Shown: one piece after another, positions 15,001-21,127 of the stretch | Layout: the number at the start of each line of letters is the position of its first letter | Numbering within the stretch: the first letter of the stretch is position 1 | Assembly (NCBI GenBank): GCA_015056395.1 | Contig: SVGK01000004.1 | Coordinates: forward strand, 1-33,229 | Origin: Clostridiales bacterium | GTDB lineage: Bacteria; Bacillota; Clostridia; Christensenellales; Aristaeellaceae | Reading direction: 5' to 3' | Length of the DNA: 33,229 nt | Position numbers and translations under genes: made by a program | The notes under the pieces: model-generated | The model's input: only the letters and a program-made list of their open reading frames with translations | What the model was told of the DNA's origin: nothing | Databases searched by the model: none

Positions 15001-15474
15001 TCCGTGATCAACGAGAACGGTGAGCTGTATGACGCGGTGCTCGACCCGCTGGGCGCGAAGGACGCCGGCCCCGCGGTCATGGAGGACGTGCAGGACGACG
15101 ACCCCAGCGCCACGGCCGTGCACTTCGCGGTGGGCTCCGGCTTCATGCTGCCGCTGAGCGACACCGAATTCGGCGTGCACGAGCCCGCCACCGTGGGCGA
15201 CCTCGCAGGGGCGCTCTACTGCATGACCGGCGGCGACCCGGAGGACCAGGACAACGCGCTCCAGGCGCTCCAGGGCTACGGCCTGTTCCCGCAGGACCTG
15301 ACCGTGGGCGACCCGCTCACGGACGAGGCGGCCGACGGGCTGCTCTCGGACTTCTCACAGGCCGTAGGCCTTTCCTATGAACGCGATCACGAGCTGACAG
15401 GCGAACCGCTCACGCGCGGGGAGCTCGCGGGCGTGATCATGGTGTTCGTCGAGATGCTCGACACGGACGAATGA
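12073..15474 (+). CDS. Secreted M16C (PreP/Cym1-like) zinc metallopeptidase with SLH-like C-terminal tail
   Basis: An 1133-residue protein. Residues 1-21 are a signal peptide (MRRILSILLILALLPVSALAA). The inverted zinc motif HVFEH is at 92-96 (zinc ligands His92 and His96, catalytic Glu95), with the third ligand Glu192 in VYSEMLG, so the first M16 half is active-type. The middle region (LNVEAAVDGIGRTDVWL onward) matches the second M16C half, giving the two-half clamshell that degrades peptides of intermediate length. After about residue 1010 the chain leaves the PreP pattern: EPATVGDLAGALYCM with LQGYGLFPQDLTVGDPLT, and again EPLTRGELAGVIMVF, look like degenerate S-layer-homology repeats that could hold the enzyme at the cell wall. 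The start at 12073 has AGGAGG 5 nt upstream; the same frame is open back to 10972 only as a shadow of dprA. pepD follows after 21 nt, suggesting an extracellular-then-intracellular peptide degradation pair. Confidence 0.9.
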   Translation: MRRILSILLILALLPVSALAADDPKALPAVGDVVEGFKVVDSRDFPLIGGTAVLFEHERTGALLMYLANEDTDRAFDLTFRTQPIDNTGLPHVFEHSTLDGSEKYPSKALFFNLSSQTYNTFMNAMTLPTMTTYPVASLSEAQLLKYADYYTDSCLNPVIMDDESIFREEAWRYRLPDMDGELTIEGTVYSEMLGAITLERAANINLMGTAFPGSVAANDHGGLPEDIPSMTFESLCAYHDLYYHPSNLIAYLYGDFEDYAAFLRLLDRAFEPFERRDFTFEDAGYTPLTESVEAEYGFPVEAGSDTANASAVHYAYVCPGLNRDREAERTVNLLMNLFSSSASRLMQNLEKALPKATFSVGFDMTGPEDLVLFVAENVDREDAALFKQTVDESIAQTLEEGFPQDIVDGITASIELSTALLMENSGVGVNMIESVAYEYVNSGDPYCYMDYVEGLDTIDELNAQGAYREAIAAWLAPDQITALAVTYPVPGLKEENDAALRERLAQVKADMTEEELQAIIDRSNATEAEPDDAAKYISELQAVTVESLPEEVREYALSDETGEDGVRRLNVEAAVDGIGRTDVWLDGAGFTEEELLWLHLFTSVLGEMDTDAHTRDELDALVERYFYDTVLRMSILGRDETCHVCLRLGWIAREEDLEAGYDLMYELLYGTDLTDVERLKELVGEERASLKSSFKSMPYSIGLYRGLARYDRGSLISDHYNYLDYYEFLGEAERMLEEEPERVVEKLEHIQASLNNRANAVTAYAGTKEGIALNRTLADAFLAKLGEAPVEAVELDLPVPADSEGIIIDSNAQYNGHVIDLESCGFEEYDAALNVVTTAVYDAYLIPQLRDRYGAYGVLHAATEDSLYLLSYRDPNVAETFAVYEGLGDFMRGLEMDQDTLDGYILSAYVGYAMPTGVLSGALDAIVDALTEEDPDSTLENMRALKALKVEDLGRYADMYDALVENGYKVTVGGASVINENGELYDAVLDPLGAKDAGPAVMEDVQDDDPSATAVHFAVGSGFMLPLSDTEFGVHEPATVGDLAGALYCMTGGDPEDQDNALQALQGYGLFPQDLTVGDPLTDEAADGLLSDFSQAVGLSYERDHELTGEPLTRGELAGVIMVFVEMLDTDE

Positions 15475-15495
15475 CAGAAAGGAACGTGAACCGAC

Positions 15496-16926
15496 ATGAC
15501 CCCGTTTGTCCCTTCCACGGATATAGAGAGATACTTTGCCTGGCTGAGCGCCATACCGCGCGGATCCCGCAACGAACAGGCCGCCTCCGACGCCATAAAG
15601 GTCATGATGGAGGCCCGCGGCCTTGCGACGTTCCAGGACGCCATGGGGAACCTGCTGGTGACCAAACCCGCGGCGCCGGGCTATGAGGCCGCCGCGCCGG
15701 TGCTGCTGCAGGCGCATCTGGACATGGTCTGCACGAAGGTGCCCGGCTGCGAGCATGACTTTGAAAAGGACCCTCTCGAGCTGGCGGTCGATGAGGAAGG
15801 CTGGCTGCACGCCGTCGGCACGACGCTGGGCGCGGACGACGGCTACGGCGTAGCGTACATGATGGCGCTGCTGCTGGATGAAGGCGCGAAGCACCCCTTG
15901 CTCGAATGCCTGTTCACCGTGCAGGAGGAGATCGGCCTGCTGGGCGCGGCGCAGTTCGACACCTCAAAGATCAAAAGCCGCCGCATGGTGTCGCTGGACG
16001 GCGGCGGCGAAAGCACGACCACCGTATCCACCTGCGGCGGGCGGCGCGTGTGCTTCTCGCTGCCCCTTGAGCCGGCGGAGCGCGACGGGCAGTGCTTCCT
16101 GCTGTCCGTGAACGGCCTGACCGGCGGGCACTCCGCGGCGGAGATACACCGCGGCCGCGCGAACGCCATACAGCTGCTGGGCCACCTGATGATGGCGCTG
16201 GAGGGCACGGGCGCGGCGCTGATCCACGCGGAGGGCGGCGAGGCCGCCAACGCGATACCGCGCGACGCGAGCGCGGTGCTTAAGATACCCGCGGAGCGCG
16301 CGGGATTCGCGCGCGAGCGCGTCATCAACCTGCGCAGCCGCTTCCGCAGGCTGTATCGCGAGACAGACCCCGCGCTGGATGTGCGCCTGGACGCGATACC
16401 CGACGAGGAAGGCCCCGCCTACGGCCTGGCCTGCGGGCGCATGCTGCTGGCGCTGCCCAACGGCGTGCGCATGATGGACGCCGCGCGCCCCGGCGTCGTG
16501 GCGCTGAGCGACAACATAGGCGTGCTCAGCACGCAGGACGGCGCGCTCAGGGTCACGCTGATGATACGAAGCGCCACGTCCGAACACCGCGCGATGCTGT
16601 CCGAGGAGATACTGGCCGCCGGCGAGGCGTTCGGCGCGGAGGGCGTCACGGACAGCGACTATCCAGGCTTCGAATACATGCCCGATTCCCCGCTGCGTGA
16701 GAAGTACATGGCGCTGGCGGAGCGCATGCTGGGCGCGCGCCCCGAGGAGGAAGCCAGCCACGGCGGCATGGAGATCGGCTATTTCTCGCGCACGATGCCC
16801 GGCATGGACATCGTGACGATCGGTCCGGACGCCGAGGGCTGCCACTCGCCCGCGGAAAGGATGCGGCTGGATTCGTTCAACAGGACGTACGCGCTGCTCA
16901 GGGCATTGCTCGAGGAGATGGACTGA
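15496..16926 (+). CDS. pepD: Aminoacyl-histidine dipeptidase, M20C family
   Basis: A 476-residue cytosolic dinuclear zinc peptidase that cleaves Xaa-His and other dipeptides. The M20 motifs are complete: LLQAHLDMVC (His74 ligand, Asp76 orienting residue), GADDGYGVAY with the metal-bridging Asp at about 114, VQEEIGLLGA with the catalytic base Glu144 and ligand Glu145, SLDGGGE with ligand Asp168, and a C-terminal GCHSPAERM His ligand. The lid domain (about 185-380) includes LTGGHSAAEIHRGRANAI. Length matches the family. A weak AAAGGA site lies about 11 nt before the ATG. The gene is 21 nt after the M16C peptidase and is probably co-transcribed with it. It is followed by a long hairpin at 16953-16990. 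Confidence 0.95.
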   Translation: MTPFVPSTDIERYFAWLSAIPRGSRNEQAASDAIKVMMEARGLATFQDAMGNLLVTKPAAPGYEAAAPVLLQAHLDMVCTKVPGCEHDFEKDPLELAVDEEGWLHAVGTTLGADDGYGVAYMMALLLDEGAKHPLLECLFTVQEEIGLLGAAQFDTSKIKSRRMVSLDGGGESTTTVSTCGGRRVCFSLPLEPAERDGQCFLLSVNGLTGGHSAAEIHRGRANAIQLLGHLMMALEGTGAALIHAEGGEAANAIPRDASAVLKIPAERAGFARERVINLRSRFRRLYRETDPALDVRLDAIPDEEGPAYGLACGRMLLALPNGVRMMDAARPGVVALSDNIGVLSTQDGALRVTLMIRSATSEHRAMLSEEILAAGEAFGAEGVTDSDYPGFEYMPDSPLREKYMALAERMLGARPEEEASHGGMEIGYFSRTMPGMDIVTIGPDAEGCHSPAERMRLDSFNRTYALLRALLEEMD

Positions 16927-16954
16927 GCATAAGTTACACGACGATCGATCCTGC

Positions 16955-16988
16955 GGGGAACGGGCGAGACTTGTCTCGCCCGTTCCCC
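16955..16988. terminator. Long GC hairpin after pepD, no U-tract
   Basis: A perfect 16-bp stem (16955-16970 with 16973-16988) has only two bases between the arms and is followed by CG and no T-run. By position it ends the M16C-pepD transcript. Its GGGCGAGAC arm also resembles palindromic repeats, so it may be a captured repeat. Confidence 0.55.
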
Positions 16989-17018
16989 CGCATGGTCGAT
17001 ACCGCGCACCCGGGGGAC

Positions 17019-17044
17019 GGGCGCCATGGATGGCGCCCCTACGG
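17019..17044 (+). repeat. CTACGG-tagged palindrome, copy 4 (GGGCGCC core)
   Basis: GGGCGCCATGGATGGCGCCC (17019-17038) followed by CTACGG. Relative to copy 1 the third base of the left arm is G instead of A and the matching base of the right arm is C instead of T, so pairing is kept. Confidence 0.8.
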
Positions 17045-17105
17045 GATGTACGTCATCCGACGATCGGTCCTGCGAGCATGGCCTGCGTCTTCCCCTGCGG
17101 GACAT

Positions 17106-17130
17106 GGCGGCGTAGACGCCGCCGCTACGG
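17106..17130 (+). repeat. CTACGG-tagged palindrome, copy 5 (GGCGGC core)
   Basis: GGCGGCGTAGACGCCGCC (17106-17123) followed by GCTACGG. Different arms, same tag on the same side. Confidence 0.75.
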
Positions 17131-17132
17131 GC

Positions 17133-17216
17133 CGCACTCCTAACTCCTAACTCCTAACTCCTAACTCCTAACTCCTCATTCCTAACTCCTCATTCCTCCC
17201 TCCTCATTCCTCATTC
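17133..17216. repeat. Degenerate heptanucleotide array B (12 units)
   Basis: Eighty-four bases read as 12 consecutive 7-mers, mostly ctaactc and ctcattc with single variants such as ctccctc, all in one register. It begins 2 nt after the tag of palindrome copy 5 and ends 34 nt before the alaS promoter. Confidence 0.8.
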
Positions 17217-17250
17217 TCTCAATCTTCACCATTATTTCAACCGCGGCGCG

Positions 17251-17279
17251 TTGACTTTTCGCGCGGCGTTTGCTATAAT
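17251..17279 (+). promoter_or_regulatory. Promoter of the alaS T-box transcript
   Basis: TTGACT (17251-17256), a 17-nt spacer ending in TGC (extended -10) and TATAAT (17274-17279). Transcription should begin near 17286, at the T-box leader. Confidence 0.85.
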
Positions 17280-17286
17280 ACCTTTC

Positions 17287-17535
17287 ACATATTGGCAGGG
17301 GGAAACAGCGTCCCGCGCACGTACCTTCAGAGAGCCGCCGGAAACGGTGCAAGGCGGCGGGCGGGCGGGAATGCGGCCATCCTCCGTGGAATGCCCCGCG
17401 CAGGAAATGGCGCGGCGGGCGGCCCCGTTACAGGCCGTGAAAGTGGGCCTTCCCCGCGCATGGGAAAGGTCAATCAGGGTGGTACCGCGAACGGCATCTT
17501 TTCGTCCTTGAGTCGGAAGGGTGCATTTTATTTTG
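17287..17535 (+). ncRNA. T-box riboswitch leader of alaS with intrinsic terminator
   Basis: The roughly 250-nt leader contains the stem I apical motif AGAGAGCCGCC with GGTGCAAGGCGGC (about 17321-17358), two adjacent alanine codons GCG GCC (17373-17378) in the position expected for the specifier loop, and the hallmark T-box sequence AGGGTGGTACCGCG (17476-17489) that pairs with the ACCA end of uncharged tRNA. The terminator follows: GCATCTTTTC (17494-17503) pairs with GGAAGGGTGC (17515-17524), including three G-T wobbles, before ATTTTATTTT. Uncharged tRNA-Ala should favour antitermination and raise alaS expression. Which of the two alanine codons is read is not certain. Confidence 0.92.
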
Positions 17536-17562
17536 GAACACCGCATTGGAGGAACGATCAAC

Positions 17563-19518
17563 ATGAACATTTCGACCGCAAACGAGCTGCGCGCGCTGTT
17601 CCTGGACTTCTTCAAGTCCAAGGGACACAAGGAGATCCCTTCGGCCTCCGTGATCCCGGAGAACGACCCCACCGTATTGTTCACCACCGCCGGCATGCAT
17701 CCGCTGGTGCCCTACCTGATGGGCGAAAAGCATCCCATGGGCACGCGGCTGACCGACGTGCAGAAGTGCATCCGCACCGGCGACATCGACGAAGTCGGCG
17801 ACCCCAGCCACCTGACCTTCTTCGAAATGCTGGGCAACTGGTCCCTGGGCGACTACTTCAAGAGCGAGATGATCCCCTGGAGCTGGGAATTCCTGACCGG
17901 CAAGGATTGGCTGGGCCTGGACCCCGACAAGCTCGCCTTCACCGTGTTCGAGGGCGACGAGAACGCGCCGCGCGACGAGGAGGCGGCGAACCTCTGGCGC
18001 GCGCAGGGCGTCAAGGACGACCACCTGTTCTACCTGCCCAAGAAGCACAACTGGTGGGGCCCCGCGGGCATCACCGGCCCCTGCGGCCCGGACACGGAGA
18101 TGTTCATCATCACCGACCGCCCGCCGTGCGGCCCGGACTGCTCCCCTGCCTGCTCCTGCGGACGCTACCTCGAGATCTGGAACGACGTGTTCATGCAGTA
18201 TGAGAAGCTGGCGGACGGCTCGTTCGTGCCGCTCAAGCAGAAGAACGTGGACACCGGCATGGGCCTTGAGCGCACCTTCTGCGTGCTGATGGGCGCGAAG
18301 ACCGTGTACGAGACTGAGATATTCTCCCGCATCATAGGCAAGATCGAGGAGCTCTCCGGCAAGAAGTACGGCGAGAGCGAGGAGGTCACGCGCTCCATAC
18401 GCATCATCTCCGACCACATGCGCACCGCCACGTTCATCATAGGCGACGACCGCGGCGTGACGCCCTCCAATGTCGACCAGGGCTACGTGCTGCGCCGCCT
18501 GATACGCCGCGCCGTGCGCCATGGCATGCAGATCGGCGCGCCGCAGGGCTTCACCTGCGAGATCGCCAAGGTCATCATCGACCAGTACAAGGACAACTAT
18601 CCCGAGCTTGAGCGCAACAGCGCCTACATCTTAGAGCAGCTGAAGCTCGAGGAGGACCGCTTCCAGAGGACGCTCAAAAAGGGCATGGCCGAGTTCGAAA
18701 AGGTCTACGGCAACATGACCCGCAGGAAGGCCGCCTTCGAGGCGCTCAAGGCGGACAAGGCGAACGCCGCCTGCATCGAGGCCGTCATGAAGGTGCTGCC
18801 GCCCAGCCCCGAGAACATGCCGATACACGAGCAGGTGCAGGCCGGCACGATCGACGACGCGACGATCGACAGGCTGATCGCCGGCTGCGCGACCATGGAC
18901 AGCCGCAGCGCGTTCAAGCTGTACGACACCTACGGCTTCCCGATCGAGCTCACCTGCGAGATGGCCGCGGAGAAGGGCATCGGCGTGGACACCGAGGGCT
19001 TCGAGCAGCGCTTCAAGGAGCATCAGGAGAAGAGCCACGCCGGCGCGGAGCAGCGCTTCAAGGGCGGCCTGGCCGACAACAGCGAGGAGACCGCGAAGCT
19101 GCACACCGCCACGCACCTGCTGCACGCGGCGCTGCGCAAGGTGCTGGGCCCCGAGGTCGCGCAGAAGGGCTCCAACATCACCGCGGAGCGCCTGCGCTTC
19201 GACTTCTCGTTCGGCCGCAAGATGACCGCCGAGGAGAAGGCCGAGGTCGAGCGCCTGGTCAACGAATCCATAAAGGCCGCGGTGCCCGTGGTCTGCGAGG
19301 AGATGACCGTGGCCGAGGCCAAGGCGCAGGGCGCGATCGGCCTGTTCGAGAGCAAGTACGGCGAGCGCGTCAAGGTCTACACGATGGGCGAGTTCTCCAA
19401 GGAGATCTGCGGAGGTCCCCACGCGGGCAACACCGGCGACCTGAAGAGCTTCAAGATCATGAAGGAAGAGGCCTCCAGCGCGGGCGTCAGACGCATCAAG
19501 GCCGTGATCGGCAAGTAA
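17563..19518 (+). CDS. alaS: Alanine--tRNA ligase, short form lacking the C-terminal C-Ala domain
   Basis: A 651-residue AlaRS, about 220 shorter than the usual 870. The catalytic core is complete (LFTTAGMHPLVPYLMGEKHP, FFEMLGNWSLGDYF, NWWGPAGITGPCGPDTEMF, NVDTGMGLERT). An inserted Cys cluster (Cys189, 193, 197, 199 in PPCGPDCSPACSCG) precedes YLEIWNDVFMQY and is probably a zinc site. The editing domain has HTATH at 514-518 and CGGPH at 616-620, giving the four metal ligands His514, His518, Cys616 and His620 for deacylating Ser-/Gly-tRNA-Ala. The protein stops right after the editing domain (AGVRRIKAVIGK), so the linker and C-Ala/DHHA1 domain are missing. The end looks natural: a hairpin follows and no homologous coding continues. 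The start at 17563 has GGAGG 10 nt upstream. The T-box leader confirms that the gene responds to tRNA-Ala charging. Confidence 0.95.
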   Translation: MNISTANELRALFLDFFKSKGHKEIPSASVIPENDPTVLFTTAGMHPLVPYLMGEKHPMGTRLTDVQKCIRTGDIDEVGDPSHLTFFEMLGNWSLGDYFKSEMIPWSWEFLTGKDWLGLDPDKLAFTVFEGDENAPRDEEAANLWRAQGVKDDHLFYLPKKHNWWGPAGITGPCGPDTEMFIITDRPPCGPDCSPACSCGRYLEIWNDVFMQYEKLADGSFVPLKQKNVDTGMGLERTFCVLMGAKTVYETEIFSRIIGKIEELSGKKYGESEEVTRSIRIISDHMRTATFIIGDDRGVTPSNVDQGYVLRRLIRRAVRHGMQIGAPQGFTCEIAKVIIDQYKDNYPELERNSAYILEQLKLEEDRFQRTLKKGMAEFEKVYGNMTRRKAAFEALKADKANAACIEAVMKVLPPSPENMPIHEQVQAGTIDDATIDRLIAGCATMDSRSAFKLYDTYGFPIELTCEMAAEKGIGVDTEGFEQRFKEHQEKSHAGAEQRFKGGLADNSEETAKLHTATHLLHAALRKVLGPEVAQKGSNITAERLRFDFSFGRKMTAEEKAEVERLVNESIKAAVPVVCEEMTVAEAKAQGAIGLFESKYGERVKVYTMGEFSKEICGGPHAGNTGDLKSFKIMKEEASSAGVRRIKAVIGK

Positions 19519-19537
19519 GCATGGACCGATGATACAA

Positions 19538-19567
19538 GGGGAGCCGCCTCGTTCGAGGCGGCTCCCC
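19538..19567 (+). terminator. Hairpin after alaS, no U-tract
   Basis: A perfect 14-bp stem (19538-19551 with 19554-19567) with a 2-nt loop lies between alaS and the end of the convergent antitoxin gene (19590). No T-run follows on either side. The arms resemble those of the terminator at 227-257. Confidence 0.55.
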
Positions 19568-19589
19568 GGTGTGTCTGTACGGGCGTTCG

Positions 19590-19817
19590 CTATGCGGCCT
19601 TCGTATAGTCGATCACCCTGATCTCATGCATCAGCCGCTTCGCTTCGGCGACCAAAGACTCTATCCTCATGACGACATCGCCGGTATAGGATATCTCATC
19701 GCATTCCTCGCACTTATAGCACGGGATGTTTCGAATGACCAAAAGCCCGAAGCCCAGCTCGATCGCCTCGGATGTCGTGCTCATATAGGCAGGTCTTCCG
19801 CATTTCATGCATTTCAT
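19590..19817 (-). CDS. YgiT/MqsA-type zinc-finger antitoxin
   Basis: A 75-residue protein with two CxxC knuckles (MKCMKCGR at the N-terminus and PCYKCEECDE at 32-41) around a short beta region, followed by a helix (DVVMRIESLVAEAKRL). This is the YgiT-type zinc-finger fold found as the N-terminal half of MqsA antitoxins, but no HTH domain follows, as is normal for the short forms paired with DUF4258 toxins. The ATG at 19817 overlaps the stop of the upstream toxin gene as ATGA (19814-19817), which gives translational coupling, and AGGAG lies 8 nt upstream inside the toxin gene. A longer frame from 19856 is rejected because it would start inside the toxin gene ahead of this site. Confidence 0.85.
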   Translation of the reverse strand: MKCMKCGRPAYMSTTSEAIELGFGLLVIRNIPCYKCEECDEISYTGDVVMRIESLVAEAKRLMHEIRVIDYTKAA

Positions 19818-20131
19818 GGCATGCTCTCCTTTCGCGTCTTTCCGTCGGCCTCCCACTTCTGCGGATTCGGGGCATAGGCTGTGATTATGTAAATCAGCTC
19901 ATCGTCGATGCTTGTTACAATATGCAGCATGCGCTCACCAGAATAACCCATTATCAGGCAGCTCGGAAAGGGTTTGTCGTCGGTATAATGCTCGATTATT
20001 TCTCCCGTCATAATCACATAGTGGATATCTTCGATGCTGATACCACGTTCAGCAAATCGCTTCCTGCTATGCTGTGTCAACACCAATGACTCTGGCTTAT
20101 TCAACAATCGAAACTGTTCGATAGAATACAT
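19814..20131 (-). CDS. DUF4258 family toxin-like protein (MqsR/RelE-related)
   Basis: A 105-residue protein with the DUF4258 pattern: LTQHSRKRFAERGISIEDIHYVIMTGEIIEHY, a variable loop, SCLIMGYSGERMLHIVTSIDDELIYIITAY, then a C-terminal PNPQKW. The His near residue 21 with the following Arg and Lys residues, and the paired strands, match the compact RelE/MqsR-like ribonuclease fold that DUF4258 is thought to share (family-level inference). It is coupled by a 4-nt overlap to the YgiT-type zinc-finger gene, the usual order for this toxin-antitoxin type (toxin first). GGAG lies 7 nt before the ATG. Base composition is clearly lower in GC than the neighbouring genes, as expected for a horizontally moving toxin-antitoxin cassette. 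Confidence 0.82.
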   Translation of the reverse strand: MYSIEQFRLLNKPESLVLTQHSRKRFAERGISIEDIHYVIMTGEIIEHYTDDKPFPSCLIMGYSGERMLHIVTSIDDELIYIITAYAPNPQKWEADGKTRKESMP

Positions 20132-20185
20132 TTCACATCTCCGATCGAATGAAAATCGATAGGTAGCGGATGGATCATCTTAGGT

Positions 20186-20944
20186 CTACCCCTTATACAC
20201 CATCAGCACCGTCTCCACCGCCGCGTCCTGCAGCCGCCCGACCAGCGCCGCCGGGAACACCACGCTCGCCTCGCCGTTCGCGCCCGCCGCGCACTTGACG
20301 GCGATCCATTCGACGCCGTCGCCCCCGATCAGCCCGACCAGCCCCATGGGCCTGTCCTCGGCCGTCAGCGCCGGCACGTAGGGAAAGCCCGCCGTGACGT
20401 CCGCCGAAGGCTCCGCGCCCGTCAGCTCGAAGTCGTAGTACTGCTGCGGCTGATACGCATTGAGATCCATGTTCGGCTGCGCCATGCCCGAGGACATCCA
20501 GTTGAGCAGCGCCTCGTCCGTGAGCATGTCCGCGGCTGAATAGTTAAGTACGCCGTCGATCACTTCGGTCCCCTTTGCGGTCAGGGGCACCAGCCTGATC
20601 GCGCCCGACGTGCTGGTCGGCGCGTCCGCGCCGCCGCTCGCGCGCTGCGCCGCGTCGGTATCCTTTGAAAGATACTCGGTAAGTATGTAGCCCACGCGGT
20701 TCTCGTAGTGGCAATAGGTGAACCGCCCGAGATCCTCGCAGTACTCCACGACCGCGCCCAGCGGCACCTCCATCGCGCGCTCGGACGAGGTGTCCGGCGA
20801 CACGCGCAGCGATACCCATTCGTCGCAGTTGACGACCTTGCAGGCGTAGCGCTCCTTGGGCAGCGTGCCGCCCTCGCCCAGCGCCGTCCACGCGGCCAGT
20901 GTGAGGAGCATGCAGGTCAACAGGAATATCTTCATTCGCTTCAT
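20186..20944 (-). CDS. Secreted protein with bacterial SH3 domain
   Basis: A 252-residue protein. Residues 1-24 are a signal peptide (MKRMKIFLLTCMLLTLAAWTALGEGG). Residues about 33-95 form a bacterial SH3 domain (CKVVNCDEWVSLRVSPDTSSERAMEVPLGAVVEYC with FTYCHYENRVGYILTEYL), usually a wall or peptide-binding module. The rest (about 110-252) is not recognised; it contains an acidic, aromatic-rich stretch (LNAYQPQQYYDFELTGAEPS) and ends in a beta-rich segment. The frame is open to 21124, but the start is set at ATG 20944: it begins the signal peptide, has GGAG 9 nt upstream, and follows a promoter at 21001-21029. A second ATG 9 nt further in is also possible. The gene is divergent from the LRR protein gene, with which it may share an envelope role. 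Confidence 0.8.
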   Translation of the reverse strand: MKRMKIFLLTCMLLTLAAWTALGEGGTLPKERYACKVVNCDEWVSLRVSPDTSSERAMEVPLGAVVEYCEDLGRFTYCHYENRVGYILTEYLSKDTDAAQRASGGADAPTSTSGAIRLVPLTAKGTEVIDGVLNYSAADMLTDEALLNWMSSGMAQPNMDLNAYQPQQYYDFELTGAEPSADVTAGFPYVPALTAEDRPMGLVGLIGGDGVEWIAVKCAAGANGEASVVFPAALVGRLQDAAVETVLMVYKG

Positions 20945-21000
20945 ATCATCGCGCTCCGTTTCATGTTCGTGCTGCCGTGCGTGCATGGCAGGCTGAGGAT

Positions 21001-21029
21001 AGTATACATGAAACGGGCGGGTTTTGCAA
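21001..21029 (-). promoter_or_regulatory. Promoter of the SH3-domain protein gene
   Basis: On the minus strand TTGCAA (21024-21029) and TATACT (21001-21006) are separated by 17 nt, 57 nt before the start codon. Confidence 0.6.
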
Positions 21030-21071
21030 GGGGTCCGCGGCCTCACGATGCGCGGCCCGCACTTTTGCCTG

Positions 21072-21100
21072 TTGCCAAATTTTTGTGGCAGGAGTATAAT
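21072..21100 (+). promoter_or_regulatory. Promoter of the LRR protein gene
   Basis: TTGCCA (21072-21077), a 17-nt spacer and TATAAT (21095-21100), 27 nt before the ATG. It is back-to-back with the promoter at 21001-21029, with 42 bp between the two -35 boxes. Confidence 0.75.
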
Positions 21101-21127
21101 ATCCATCGAAAGAAGAGGTGGCATATC

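Larger units (their letters stand above)
16927..17250. other. Gene-free repeat island 2 (between pepD and alaS)
   Basis: The stretch holds a 16-bp hairpin just after pepD, a GGGCGCC palindrome with CTACGG tag (17019-17044), a GGCGGCGT palindrome with GCTACGG tag (17106-17130) and a 12-unit heptad array (17133-17216). No plausible gene is seen. The alaS promoter starts at 17251. Confidence 0.8.
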
